A stretch of 64,000 bases of DNA from Roseobacter sinensis (GTDB taxonomy: Bacteria; Pseudomonadota; Alphaproteobacteria; Rhodobacterales; Rhodobacteraceae): positions 62,001 through 126,000 of the forward strand of contig NZ_JALIEB010000005.1 of NCBI RefSeq assembly GCF_025755255.1, written 5' to 3'. Shown here piece by piece: positions 16,164-24,239 of the stretch (position 1 is its first letter; each line of letters opens with the position of its first letter). Below the pieces are notes generated by a model. It was not told the DNA's origin. It searched no databases and was given only the letters and a program-made list of their open reading frames with translations. The translations under genes and the position numbers were made by a program.

Positions 16164-17063
16164 ATGGCGGCAACAGGCAACACCTCCCCGAACCGCGACG
16201 ATCAGGTCGGTCTGAAAGACCGTGTCGTCAGCGCGATCATCATCGGGGTGATCCGGTTGCTGACGCTACTGCCCTACCGGATGCGGGTGCCCGCCAGCGG
16301 CTGGGTGCTGTCGAGCATCGTGGGGCCGCTGATTGGCTACCGCCAGCGGGTCAGGGACAACCTCAGCCTGATTTTTCCCGATATGCCCGCTGCGGAGAAA
16401 GAACGCCTCGCTCGCGCGGTTCCCGATCAGATCGGGCGTACGCTGGCCGAGCTTTTCTCGCCGAAGGACCTGATCCGCACAGCAGCCGAGACACCGGTCG
16501 CAGGTGCCGGCGTTGCTGCGGTTGAAGAGGCGCGGCAGGCCGGACGCCCGATCATTCTGGTGTCCGGGCACTTCGGAAATTATGACATTGCCCGTTCTGT
16601 CCTGATCCAGCGGGGCCACAAGGTCGGCGGGCTCTACCGGGCGATGAACTACCGCGGGTTCAACGACTTTTATGTCTCCCGCATCGCGCAGGTCGGCACG
16701 CCGCTCTTTCTGCGGGGGCGCCGGGGCATGGGCGAGATGGTGAAATTTCTCAAAGCGGGCAATGCAATTGCGCTGCTGATCGATCAGCACATGTCGGCCG
16801 GTGCGCCGCTCACCTTCTTCGGGCAGACGGCCTATACGGCGCTCTCCGCGGCCGAGCTTGCGTTACGGTACGATGCGTTGCTGGTACCCTGCTATGGCGT
16901 GCGCCAGCCCGACGGCCTGAGCTTCGAGATGGTGATCGAAGCGCCTGTCCCGCACAGCACTCCGGAAGAGATGACGCAGGCACTGAACGACAGCCTGGAG
17001 GCTCAGGTCCGCGCGCATATGGCCCAATGGTTGTGGGTGCACCGCCGGTGGAAGTCTGCTTAG
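16164..17063 (+). CDS. LpxL/HtrB-like lysophospholipid (lipid A) acyltransferase
   Basis: A 299-residue membrane-associated acyltransferase of the LpxL/LpxM (HtrB) family. A hydrophobic N-terminal anchor spans about residues 20-60. The catalytic H-x4-D motif is H136FGNYD141 (ILVSGHFGNYD), followed by GGLYRAMN and FLRGRRGMGEMVKFLKAG. The C-terminal AQWLWVHRRWK is a family hallmark. It would add a secondary acyl chain to lipid A or a related lipid from acyl-ACP. The start at 16164 was chosen because the region upstream is the rplT terminator. A perfect 22-bp inverted repeat follows the stop. Confidence 0.9.
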   Translation: MAATGNTSPNRDDQVGLKDRVVSAIIIGVIRLLTLLPYRMRVPASGWVLSSIVGPLIGYRQRVRDNLSLIFPDMPAAEKERLARAVPDQIGRTLAELFSPKDLIRTAAETPVAGAGVAAVEEARQAGRPIILVSGHFGNYDIARSVLIQRGHKVGGLYRAMNYRGFNDFYVSRIAQVGTPLFLRGRRGMGEMVKFLKAGNAIALLIDQHMSAGAPLTFFGQTAYTALSAAELALRYDALLVPCYGVRQPDGLSFEMVIEAPVPHSTPEEMTQALNDSLEAQVRAHMAQWLWVHRRWKSA

Positions 17064-17082
17064 CTGACATTTGAGGCGCGTG

Positions 17083-17130
17083 GCCCGCAGGCAAGGCCCG
17101 GGCGGATGCCCGGGCCTTGCCTGCGGGCCC
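17083..17130. repeat. Perfect 22-bp inverted repeat with a GGAT loop
   Basis: The arms at 17083-17104 and 17109-17130 are exact reverse complements (22 of 22), separated by GGAT. The left arm begins GGCCCGCAGGCAAGG. It lies 20 bp after the acyltransferase stop and 45 bp before the solute-binding protein start. No T tract follows, so it is not a classic intrinsic terminator; it may be a rho-type or bidirectional transcript end, or an mRNA stabiliser. Confidence 0.85.
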
Positions 17131-17174
17131 CTCTCCGGGGATAACCGGAACACGCAAATGGCAAAACGGGGAGC

Positions 17175-17990
17175 ATGACCATGTGGACGAAACTGACGGC
17201 CGCCACCTTTGGCGCGATGCTGATCGCGGGCGGGGCAGCGGCGCAGAGTTGCAGCGACGGCAAAACGCTGACCGAGGGCAAGCTGACCATCGCAACCGGC
17301 AACCCGGCCTACTACCCCTGGGTCATCGATGACGCACCGGAGAGCGGCAAGGGCTTCGAGGCTGCCGTGGCCTATGCGCTGGCGGAGGCCATGGGCTTTG
17401 CCACCGAGGACGTCGTGTGGACCCGTACCTCCTTCGACCAGGCGATCCAGCCCGGGGCCAAGGACTTCGACATCAACATGCAGCAGTTCTCGATCACGGC
17501 CGAGCGCGACAAGGTCGTGGACTTCTCCGCGCCTTACTACACCGCGCCCATGGCGGTGCTCGTGCGCGGCGGCGGTGATCTCTCTGCAAGCCTTGACGCG
17601 CTGAAAGAGCTGAAATGGGGTGTCGTGGCCTCCACCACGGCGCTGCCGATGATCACCGATACGATCCAGCCCGCGTCAAGCCCGCTGGTCTATGACGACA
17701 ACGCCAATGTGGTCGAGGCGATGAAGGCGGGTCAGGTGGATGCGGCGCTCTTCGACCTGCCCACCGCGCTCTATCTCTCGGCGGTGGTTCTGGAGGGCGG
17801 TCAGGTGCTGGGCCAGTTCCTGCCCGACGAGACCGCCAACCCCGATCACTTCGGGGCTCTCATGCCCGAAGGCAGCCCGCTCAAGGAGTGCGTGGACGCC
17901 GCTCTTGCGGAGCTGAAAGCCGACGGGGCGCTCGCGGCCCTGGAAGCGGAGTGGCTGCAAGAGGCCACCGGGGTGCCGCTGATCGAGTGA
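17175..17990 (+). CDS. Amino acid ABC transporter substrate-binding protein
   Basis: A 271-residue family-3 solute-binding protein. The signal peptide is residues 1 to about 24 (KLTAATFGAMLIAGGAAA), so it acts in the periplasm. The mature protein has the family core KLTIATGNPAYYPWVIDD, GFEAAVAYALAEAMG, and DFSAPYYTAPMAVLVRGG. Such proteins bind polar amino acids and deliver them to the membrane permease. GGGGAGC precedes the start. The permease begins 5 bp after its stop and the ATPase follows, so the three form one operon. The exact amino acid is unknown. Confidence 0.93.
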   Translation: MTMWTKLTAATFGAMLIAGGAAAQSCSDGKTLTEGKLTIATGNPAYYPWVIDDAPESGKGFEAAVAYALAEAMGFATEDVVWTRTSFDQAIQPGAKDFDINMQQFSITAERDKVVDFSAPYYTAPMAVLVRGGGDLSASLDALKELKWGVVASTTALPMITDTIQPASSPLVYDDNANVVEAMKAGQVDAALFDLPTALYLSAVVLEGGQVLGQFLPDETANPDHFGALMPEGSPLKECVDAALAELKADGALAALEAEWLQEATGVPLIE

Positions 17991-17994
17991 TCCG

Positions 17995-18804
17995 GTGAAC
18001 CGCAGGCAGGCATATGAGGCGGCGGAGCGGCGGCGTGCGCTGACCGTCGCCGCCGTCAGCACCGCTCTGGTGGTTGCGGCGATCATCCTGCTGGTGCCGC
18101 TGGCGCCCGGCTGGCCCGCGGTCCGCGCGAGCTTCTTCGACGGCGCCGTCTTCGCGCAGACCTTTCCGACCCTGCTGCGCGCCTTCCTGATCGACGTGAT
18201 GATCTTTGCCTGGTCTGTCCCTCTGATCCTCGGGCTCGGGCTGGCGATTGCGCTCGCGCGCGGAGCACGTGCGCCGGCGCTCTTTCCCCTGCGCATCTTC
18301 GGGGCGGTTTACGTGGACGTCTTCCGCGGTGTTCCTGTGGTGCTGACCATCTACCTCATCGGCTTCGGGGTTCCTGGGCTTGGGCTGCCGCGGCCCTGGA
18401 ACTCGCCTTATATCTGGGGCACCGTGGCGCTGGTGCTGACCTATTCGGCCTATATCGCAGAGGTGCTTCGCTCAGGGATAGAGAGCATCCACGCCAGCCA
18501 GCGCAACGCCGCGATCTGCCTTGGCCTCAGCGAGCGCGACACTATGCGCTACGTGATCCTGCCGCAGGCGATCCGCCGGGTGGTGCCTGCGAATATGAAT
18601 ATGCTCGTGGCCTTGCAGAAGGACGTCGCACTGCTCTCGTTCATCGGCCCGGTGGAGATCCTGCGGCAGGCGGGCATCTACAAGAGCCTGCTCGCGAATT
18701 TCACGCCCTATGTGGTGGCCGCTGTCATCTTTCTCGCGATCACCGTGCCCGCAACGCGCTATGCGGACCATTTGTTGAACAAGGATCGCAATGCCCGGTC
18801 CTAG
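17995..18804 (+). CDS. Amino acid ABC transporter permease
   Basis: A 269-residue inner-membrane permease of the HisMQ type, with about six membrane segments. Conserved features are [20 protein letters not shown] near the start, [18 protein letters not shown], and the EAA loop [25 protein letters not shown], which contacts the ATPase. The start is GTG at 17995, 5 bp after the binding-protein stop; no upstream alternative exists. It overlaps the ATPase gene by 14 bp. A single permease is present, so it may act as a homodimer. Confidence 0.92.
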   Translation: MNRRQAYEAAERRRALTVAAVSTALVVAAIILLVPLAPGWPAVRASFFDGAVFAQTFPTLLRAFLIDVMIFAWSVPLILGLGLAIALARGARAPALFPLRIFGAVYVDVFRGVPVVLTIYLIGFGVPGLGLPRPWNSPYIWGTVALVLTYSAYIAEVLRSGIESIHASQRNAAICLGLSERDTMRYVILPQAIRRVVPANMNMLVALQKDVALLSFIGPVEILRQAGIYKSLLANFTPYVVAAVIFLAITVPATRYADHLLNKDRNARS

Positions 18805-19651
18805 GGAAGGAATACACGCATCCGATGTTGTTGAGGGCAACGCCGGCCCGCGGGGTGGGGTAAAGGCGCTGCCCGGAGGTGCCGCCGGGCGGGACACCAT
18901 CGATCAGTCTTCACAAGATGCCGGAACGACCGCCAAACTCTCTTTGCGCGGGGTACGCAAGTCCTTTGGTGACAACATCGTACTGAGCGGCATCGACCTC
19001 GATGTGGCCGCGGGCGAGATGGTCTGCCTGATCGGCGCCTCTGGCTCGGGCAAGTCCACGCTGTTGCGCTGCATCAATCAGCTGGAGCCGATCGATGACG
19101 GGGTCGTACTGCTCGACGGGCAGGATATCTCCGAGCCGGGGCTCGATCTGGGGCCGGTGCGGCAGCGGATCGGGATTGTCTTCCAGTCCTACAATCTCTT
19201 CCCACATATGTCGGCGCTTCAGAACGTGCTGCTGGCCCCGCGCCGGGTGTTGCGCCGGGACAGCACCGCGGAGGCCGAGGCGCTCTTTGCGCGTTTTGGG
19301 TTGGCGGCGCATATGCACAAATACCCCGACCAGCTCTCAGGCGGTCAGCAACAGCGGGTGGCGGTGATCCGGGCCTTGGCCATGCGGCCCGAGATGATGC
19401 TCTTCGATGAGATCACAGCGGCGCTTGACCCCGAGTTGGTGGGCGAAGTTCTGAACGTCCTGAGGCAGCTGCGCGCCGAAGGCATGACGATGATCCTCGC
19501 CACCCACGAGATGGGCTTTGCCAGAGAGTTGGCTGACCGCGTGTGCTTCATGGATGGCGGCGTGATCGTCGAGCAAGGCCCGCCAGAGCGGATCTTCAGT
19601 GCGCCGGAGCTGGCGCGGACAAAAGAGTTCCTTCGGTCGGTTCTGCGCTAA
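18791..19651 (+). CDS. Amino acid ABC transporter ATP-binding protein
   Basis: A 286-residue ABC ATPase of the polar amino acid (GlnQ/HisP) class. Walker A is GASGSGKST at 82-90, the signature LSGGQQQR at 182-189, Walker B MLFDE at 203-207, and the H-loop ATHEMGFA. The usual DEPTSALDP reads DEITAALDP here, with Ile in place of Pro. It also has an N-terminal extension of about 45 residues before the ABC domain; the true start could be further in. It completes the three-gene importer begun at 17175. Confidence 0.93.
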   Translation: MPGPREGIHASDVVEGNAGPRGGVKALPGGAAGRDTIDQSSQDAGTTAKLSLRGVRKSFGDNIVLSGIDLDVAAGEMVCLIGASGSGKSTLLRCINQLEPIDDGVVLLDGQDISEPGLDLGPVRQRIGIVFQSYNLFPHMSALQNVLLAPRRVLRRDSTAEAEALFARFGLAAHMHKYPDQLSGGQQQRVAVIRALAMRPEMMLFDEITAALDPELVGEVLNVLRQLRAEGMTMILATHEMGFARELADRVCFMDGGVIVEQGPPERIFSAPELARTKEFLRSVLR

Positions 19652-19750
19652 ACCAATTCGCCTTGAGCTTGAATCATCTATCGCTGCCTGATTTCAGTGA
19701 AATCAACGCAATAGGCGATGTACCTTGTCTTGGGCTAAAGGCGGACCGCT

Positions 19751-20584
19751 CTAGTCCTCCACCAGGTTCGGCAGAAAGTCTGAAAGCGCGGTCAGAACCG
19801 CGCCAGGTGCTTCCAGCTGCGGCAAATGACCGACACCGTAGAGGGTTTCGAAGCGGTTTTGACCGATCAGATCCGACAGTGCGCGGCCGCGGGCAATGGG
19901 GATCCACGGGTCGGCGTCTCCCCAGATCACCTTGGTCGGGCACCGCAGGGCTCCAAACAGCGGCTCGACCTCCGCGGTGTATCGCTCGTCGGCTTGGGCG
20001 AACTGGCGATAGAAGCTGGCGGCCCCCTCATCGGAGAGCCACGGCGTGACCAGCCTCTCGACATCCTCCTCCGCGATACCCTTGGCCAGCGCGCCGCGAA
20101 TGTAGGCCTCGACGATGGCCTTGTGAATATGCGGCGGCAGCCCCTGAAAGGCCTCGACGTGGCGGCCGACGTGATCGAAAAACTCCGAGCCCCAGGGCCG
20201 CATGGCCACCACGTTCATCAGGACGTAGCGCTCGAAGTCGCAGCCATGCAGCAGATGCGCGCGCAGCGTCGTGGCGCCGCCGAAATCATGCGCGATCACC
20301 GTGGGCTTGGTGAGCCCCCAGTGGCGGATCATCTCGGCAAAGACCTCGCCCTGGACGTCGAGCGAGGTGCGCTGGTCGGCCCGCTTCTCGGACTGCCCAT
20401 AGCCGGGCATGTCGTACCAATGAACCCTATGGGTCTCGGCCAGCCGCGGTATGAGCCGATGCCAGGAGAACGACGACCACGGCCAGCCGTGCGCCAGAAC
20501 CAGATCGGGCCCACTACCCGTCTTGCCTGCAAGGACCCTGCCAGCGCCGGTCTGGTGGCTCTCTGTCAGCTCCCAGACCGACAC
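19751..20584 (-). CDS. Alpha/beta hydrolase, epoxide hydrolase/dehalogenase-like
   Basis: A 277-residue alpha/beta-fold hydrolase. The oxyanion motif HGWP is at 32-35 and the nucleophile elbow VIAHDFGG gives Asp100 as nucleophile. WGDADPWIP carries a candidate acid and VGHLPQLE (near 255) the catalytic His. An Asp rather than Ser nucleophile points to epoxide hydrolase, haloacetate or haloalkane dehalogenase-like chemistry; the substrate is unknown. There is no signal peptide. It stands alone between the amino acid transporter and the phosphotransferase gene. Confidence 0.85.
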   Translation of the reverse strand: MSVWELTESHQTGAGRVLAGKTGSGPDLVLAHGWPWSSFSWHRLIPRLAETHRVHWYDMPGYGQSEKRADQRTSLDVQGEVFAEMIRHWGLTKPTVIAHDFGGATTLRAHLLHGCDFERYVLMNVVAMRPWGSEFFDHVGRHVEAFQGLPPHIHKAIVEAYIRGALAKGIAEEDVERLVTPWLSDEGAASFYRQFAQADERYTAEVEPLFGALRCPTKVIWGDADPWIPIARGRALSDLIGQNRFETLYGVGHLPQLEAPGAVLTALSDFLPNLVED

Positions 20585-20724
20585 AAACGCTCCCCCTTTT
20601 CATCACACTCGGACATAGCAAAAACCGCCGTGTGGCGCCCAGCAAAGCTTTTGCACGAAGTGTTGCGGCAGTACCTGCGCTTTTTCACACCGTAGCCATG
20701 ACCACAAACACAGGATAGGTAAAG

Positions 20725-21708
20725 TCATGCAGCGAATGCGATGCGCAGCCGTTCGTGAAGCCTTTCGAACCTGTTTCGATGTGCGCAGCTGCGCTCATAC
20801 TGCTCCCGCTGAATCGAGAGCCAATCAATCAACAGTCGGCCGCGCAAACAGAAATCAAGCAACTCGCTTTCGATTGGGTGGCGATAGAGCTTGAAGAACA
20901 TGGATTTGCAATGCCGTGTTACGCCGCTCCGGTCCACATCGTCCAAAACGCCCGTTCGGCAGGCATCGATCTTCAGGAAGTCGACAATGTCGTATAGCGC
21001 TAGTTTTTGCTTCGCTTCTGTGAAGTCGAAACCGTGCGTGATACCCCTATCGAGGATCAGGTTGTCCGCGTGAAAGTCACCATGACAGAAGGCTTTGAAC
21101 CCTTTCTTGCCCTTGTACTCGCTCGCCTGCGTTTTCAGCTTTGTAAGCAAGGTGCTATATTGGGCTTCCGATGCTTGCGGATCCCGCGCACGTGCCTTGT
21201 TCGCGCTTGTGACCATCCAATTTGGCCAAGCTCTCGCGGTCTCGGCGGGACGATAAAGATGCAGAGCGTGCAGCCAGCCGCCGGCACGTCGAAACACTTG
21301 GCCCAAGACTTGCGGGTTTTCGCTCGACCTGACCGCCGTCCTCGCCGTCTTGCCGCGAAGATAGTTCGTTACAAAGAACGTGCCATCTGGCGAGCAAAAC
21401 AGTGGCTTTGGGCTTGAGAACAAACTGAAGCGCGCGAAATGCGCGTCCATTTGTTGAAGCACGGCGAACTCGGATGCAAGGCGTCCGCTGTCCGCGCCGG
21501 TTGTATCGACTTTCATTGCAAAATCTTGCGTTCCGATTGTCACCTTGAAGACAAGCCGTTCGCCACCGAAGTGAGTTGATTGGAAGATGCAGGTATAGGC
21601 AACCTCGCCTTCCAGCGTCGTGGCAGAAGTAAAGTCTTTTATCATGCGTTCGACGAGACTTCGGTCGATGTGGAACTTATTGGGCACCGCAGCTAATCCG
21701 TTTGACAT
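20725..21708 (-). CDS. Aminoglycoside phosphotransferase-like kinase
   Basis: A 327-residue protein with the kinase-like APH fold. The catalytic loop is FCHGDFHADNLILD at about 207-220 (Asp211 catalytic), followed by the metal-binding Asp in HGFDFTEA (228). VFKVTIGTQDFAMKVDT carries the ATP-contacting Lys. Members phosphorylate small molecules such as choline, sugars or drugs; no substrate can be assigned and resistance should not be assumed. Its base composition is visibly lower in GC than its neighbours, suggesting acquisition. A long antisense-like extension upstream (to 22707) overlaps pheS and was rejected; the start MSNGLAAVPN precedes the coding signal. Confidence 0.75.
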   Translation of the reverse strand: MSNGLAAVPNKFHIDRSLVERMIKDFTSATTLEGEVAYTCIFQSTHFGGERLVFKVTIGTQDFAMKVDTTGADSGRLASEFAVLQQMDAHFARFSLFSSPKPLFCSPDGTFFVTNYLRGKTARTAVRSSENPQVLGQVFRRAGGWLHALHLYRPAETARAWPNWMVTSANKARARDPQASEAQYSTLLTKLKTQASEYKGKKGFKAFCHGDFHADNLILDRGITHGFDFTEAKQKLALYDIVDFLKIDACRTGVLDDVDRSGVTRHCKSMFFKLYRHPIESELLDFCLRGRLLIDWLSIQREQYERSCAHRNRFERLHERLRIAFAA

Positions 21709-21834
21709 CTGTTGTTCTGCCTTATGCCTTTTCGGCGAGGGGAACGCGAGGCGGCTATCGACCGTTGAGGTCGCCTGTCTTGCAATCGGCGGCCAGTCTG
21801 CTAGCACCCCTGCAGCATGACGAATGAGGCCGGA

Positions 21835-22908
21835 ATGGACGATCTCAAGCAAAGATATCTGGGCCAGATTGCCGAGGCGGGCGATGAGGCCGCCCTCGAG
21901 TCGATCCGGCTGGCGGCTGTGGGCAAGAAGGGTGAGGTCGCGCTCAAGATGCGCGAGCTCGGCAAGATGACGCCGGAGGAACGGCAGGTCGCTGGCCCGG
22001 CGTTGAATGCACTGAAGGACGAGATCAACTCGGCGCTGGCCGCCAAAAAGGCGGCCCTCGTGGACGCGGCGCTCGATGCGCGGCTCCGCGAGGAGTGGCT
22101 CGATGTCACGCTGCACGCCCGCAGCCGCCCGCGCGGCACGATCCACCCGATCAGCCAGGTGACGGAGGAAGTCACCGCGATCTTCGCCGAGATGGGGTTC
22201 AGCGTGGCCGAAGGGCCGCGGATCGACACCGATTGGTACAACTTCGATGCGCTCAACATTCCCGGCCATCATCCCGCGCGCGCCGAGATGGACACGTTCT
22301 ACATGCACCGGGCCGAGGGCGACAACCGCCCGCCGCATGTGCTGCGCACCCATACCTCGCCGGTGCAGATCCGCGCGATGGAGACCATGGGCGCCCCGAT
22401 GCGCATCATCTGTCCGGGCGGCGTCTATCGGGCGGACTATGACCAGACCCACACCCCGATGTTCCACCAGGTCGAGGGGCTGGCGATCGACACGGATATC
22501 TCGATGGCCAACCTCAAATGGGTCCTTGAAGAGTTCGTGAAGGCATTCTTCGAGGTTGACGGCGTTGATCTGCGCTTCCGCGCTTCGCATTTCCCCTTCA
22601 CCGAGCCCTCGGCAGAAGTAGACATCCGCTGCTCCTGGGAAGGGGGCACCTTGAAGGTCGGCGAGGGCGACGACTGGCTTGAAATCCTGGGCTCCGGCAT
22701 GGTGCACCCGAAGGTGCTGAAGGCCGGTGGGATCGATCCCGACAGCTGGCAGGGGTTCGCCTTTGGCATGGGCATCGACCGGATTGCGATGCTGAAATAC
22801 GGCATCCCCGATCTGCGCGCTTTCTTCGATTCAGATCTGCGCTGGCTGCGCCATTACGGCTTTGCCAGCCTCGATCAGCCGACCCTGCACGGGGGGTTGA
22901 GTCGCTAG
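21835..22908 (+). CDS. pheS: Phenylalanine-tRNA ligase alpha subunit
   Basis: A 357-residue catalytic subunit of phenylalanyl-tRNA synthetase, which charges tRNA-Phe together with PheT. The N-terminal coiled coil is followed by a class II aminoacyl-tRNA synthetase core: motif 2 region [11 protein letters not shown] and [20 protein letters not shown], and motif 3 region [18 protein letters not shown]. The start [10 protein letters not shown] was chosen because family members begin there; an ATG 18 bases upstream (21817) is the alternative. pheT lies 1.3 kb downstream, separated by two unrelated genes. Confidence 0.96.
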   Translation: MDDLKQRYLGQIAEAGDEAALESIRLAAVGKKGEVALKMRELGKMTPEERQVAGPALNALKDEINSALAAKKAALVDAALDARLREEWLDVTLHARSRPRGTIHPISQVTEEVTAIFAEMGFSVAEGPRIDTDWYNFDALNIPGHHPARAEMDTFYMHRAEGDNRPPHVLRTHTSPVQIRAMETMGAPMRIICPGGVYRADYDQTHTPMFHQVEGLAIDTDISMANLKWVLEEFVKAFFEVDGVDLRFRASHFPFTEPSAEVDIRCSWEGGTLKVGEGDDWLEILGSGMVHPKVLKAGGIDPDSWQGFAFGMGIDRIAMLKYGIPDLRAFFDSDLRWLRHYGFASLDQPTLHGGLSR

Positions 22909-22935
22909 GCGTCGACGCGACGGGAAAACCGTGCT

Positions 22936-23199
22936 ATGATTCCCGTTATGGTAGAGGAAGAGCAAACTCCCGACCGGGGCTCGCGCGTTTTGCTTGTGGC
23001 CGTCATGCTGTGCCTGATCATCGTGGCGCATGTGTTCATGTGGTTCTCTGACATGCCGCGCGACCTGAAAATAGTCTTCACCGTGCTGAATGCGGCCGGG
23101 TGGACCATTGTGCTGGCGCCGATTCTCCTGGTTGACCGGTGGCTGGCCACCATCCAGGCCGGTGCGCCCGAGGAGGAGGCAGAGGGTCAGAGCCTCTGA
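22936..23199 (+). CDS. Small membrane protein between pheS and pheT
   Basis: An 87-residue protein with two hydrophobic segments, about residues 19-37 (LLVAVMLCLIIVAHVFMWF) and 46-67 (IVFTVLNAAGWTIVLAPILLV), and an acidic C-terminus EEEAEGQSL. A second ATG at 22948 would give a start MVEEEQTPDR. It begins 27 bp after pheS, so it is probably co-transcribed. I do not recognise a characterised family. Confidence 0.7.
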   Translation: MIPVMVEEEQTPDRGSRVLLVAVMLCLIIVAHVFMWFSDMPRDLKIVFTVLNAAGWTIVLAPILLVDRWLATIQAGAPEEEAEGQSL

Positions 23200-23258
23200 A
23201 AGGGTGGGTGACGCGGACGTGATGTGACAGCGCACCTGTGCGCTTTGAGGTGCGGCCC

Positions 23259-24068
23259 ATGAAACGTCGCATCATCGCTTCGTTCGTCTTATTGCTGCTG
23301 GCTCAGACGGCCTCTGCCATGGGGCCATGGAAAGTGCCATGCGATGCGCAGGGCCCCTGCAATCTGGGTGATCGTTCCTATCACGTTAAGGTGCCGGACG
23401 GCTGGGACGGGCTCTCGCCGATGCCGGTGCTGCTGCACTTTCATGGTTGGCAGCGCAGGGGCGCGCTTCCCGTGCGCCACCAGCGCATCTCGGGCGCGAC
23501 CCGGCGGCGCGGTGTCCTGCTCCTTGCCCCGAACGGCCTCCGCAAGACCTGGAACTTCTGGGATGGCGACACGGAGGATGTGGGTTTTGCCGCCGCCGTT
23601 CTGGAGGATGCAGCGCAGCGCTATCCGATTGACCGGCAGCGGATCTACATCTCGGGCTATTCCTTCGGGGCGGCCATGGCGTGGCGGTTCGTGTGCGAAA
23701 ACGGCGATGGGATCGCGGCCCTGCTGGCGGTCTCCGGCACGTTGCAGCAGTCCGAGGAGTGTCCGCAGGCGCCCCGCGAAGTACGCCATGTACACGGGCT
23801 CGCCGACACGGTCATGGACTTTCCCATGGGACCGGGCGGGGATGAGACCTATCCGGTTGCCCTCTGGCGCGATCACTTCAGCTGCACCGGGGGTGTGGCG
23901 CAGGGCCCGTGGAGCGCGCGCGCCTTCCTGACATTCCAGCGCACCACATGGGAGTGCGACGGCGGGCGGGTCAGCCTCGATCTGCACCCCGGTGGGCACG
24001 TCATCCCGCACGGCTGGCTCGCCCGTCAGCTTGACGAGCTGCTCGGGCAGCCCGCCACCTGCCCCTAG
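23259..24068 (+). CDS. Exported polyhydroxybutyrate depolymerase-like esterase
   Basis: A 269-residue secreted alpha/beta hydrolase of the LpqC/PHB depolymerase-feruloyl esterase type. The signal peptide is residues 1 to about 20. VLLHFHGWQ supplies the oxyanion region, GYSFGA at 133-138 puts the nucleophile at Ser135, and LHPGGHVIPHGW near the end carries the catalytic His. Cys pairs CDAQGPC and C-rich segments suggest disulfides in the periplasm. The natural ester substrate is unknown. It lies between pheS and pheT, with pheT 171 bp downstream. Confidence 0.82.
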   Translation: MKRRIIASFVLLLLAQTASAMGPWKVPCDAQGPCNLGDRSYHVKVPDGWDGLSPMPVLLHFHGWQRRGALPVRHQRISGATRRRGVLLLAPNGLRKTWNFWDGDTEDVGFAAAVLEDAAQRYPIDRQRIYISGYSFGAAMAWRFVCENGDGIAALLAVSGTLQQSEECPQAPREVRHVHGLADTVMDFPMGPGGDETYPVALWRDHFSCTGGVAQGPWSARAFLTFQRTTWECDGGRVSLDLHPGGHVIPHGWLARQLDELLGQPATCP

Positions 24069-24239
24069 AGCATCGAATAGGGACCCTGCACAGCTTGCAC
24101 AGCAGGCGCCCGCCGGACTGACCCGGCGCGTGGTTCGATCCCGATCTTGGATCCGATGCACAAGGACGCAGCAATGGCTTTCCCCGGCCCATGCTTTCAG
24201 CTATCAGGGCGCGGACTTGATTTGCCCCGGTGAAGACTC

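Noticed and set aside
20725-22707. A 660-residue minus-strand frame spanning the phosphotransferase and pheS
   Set aside because: Its first half is the antisense of pheS, with low-complexity Arg/His/Asp-rich residues; only the part from 21708 down is a real gene.
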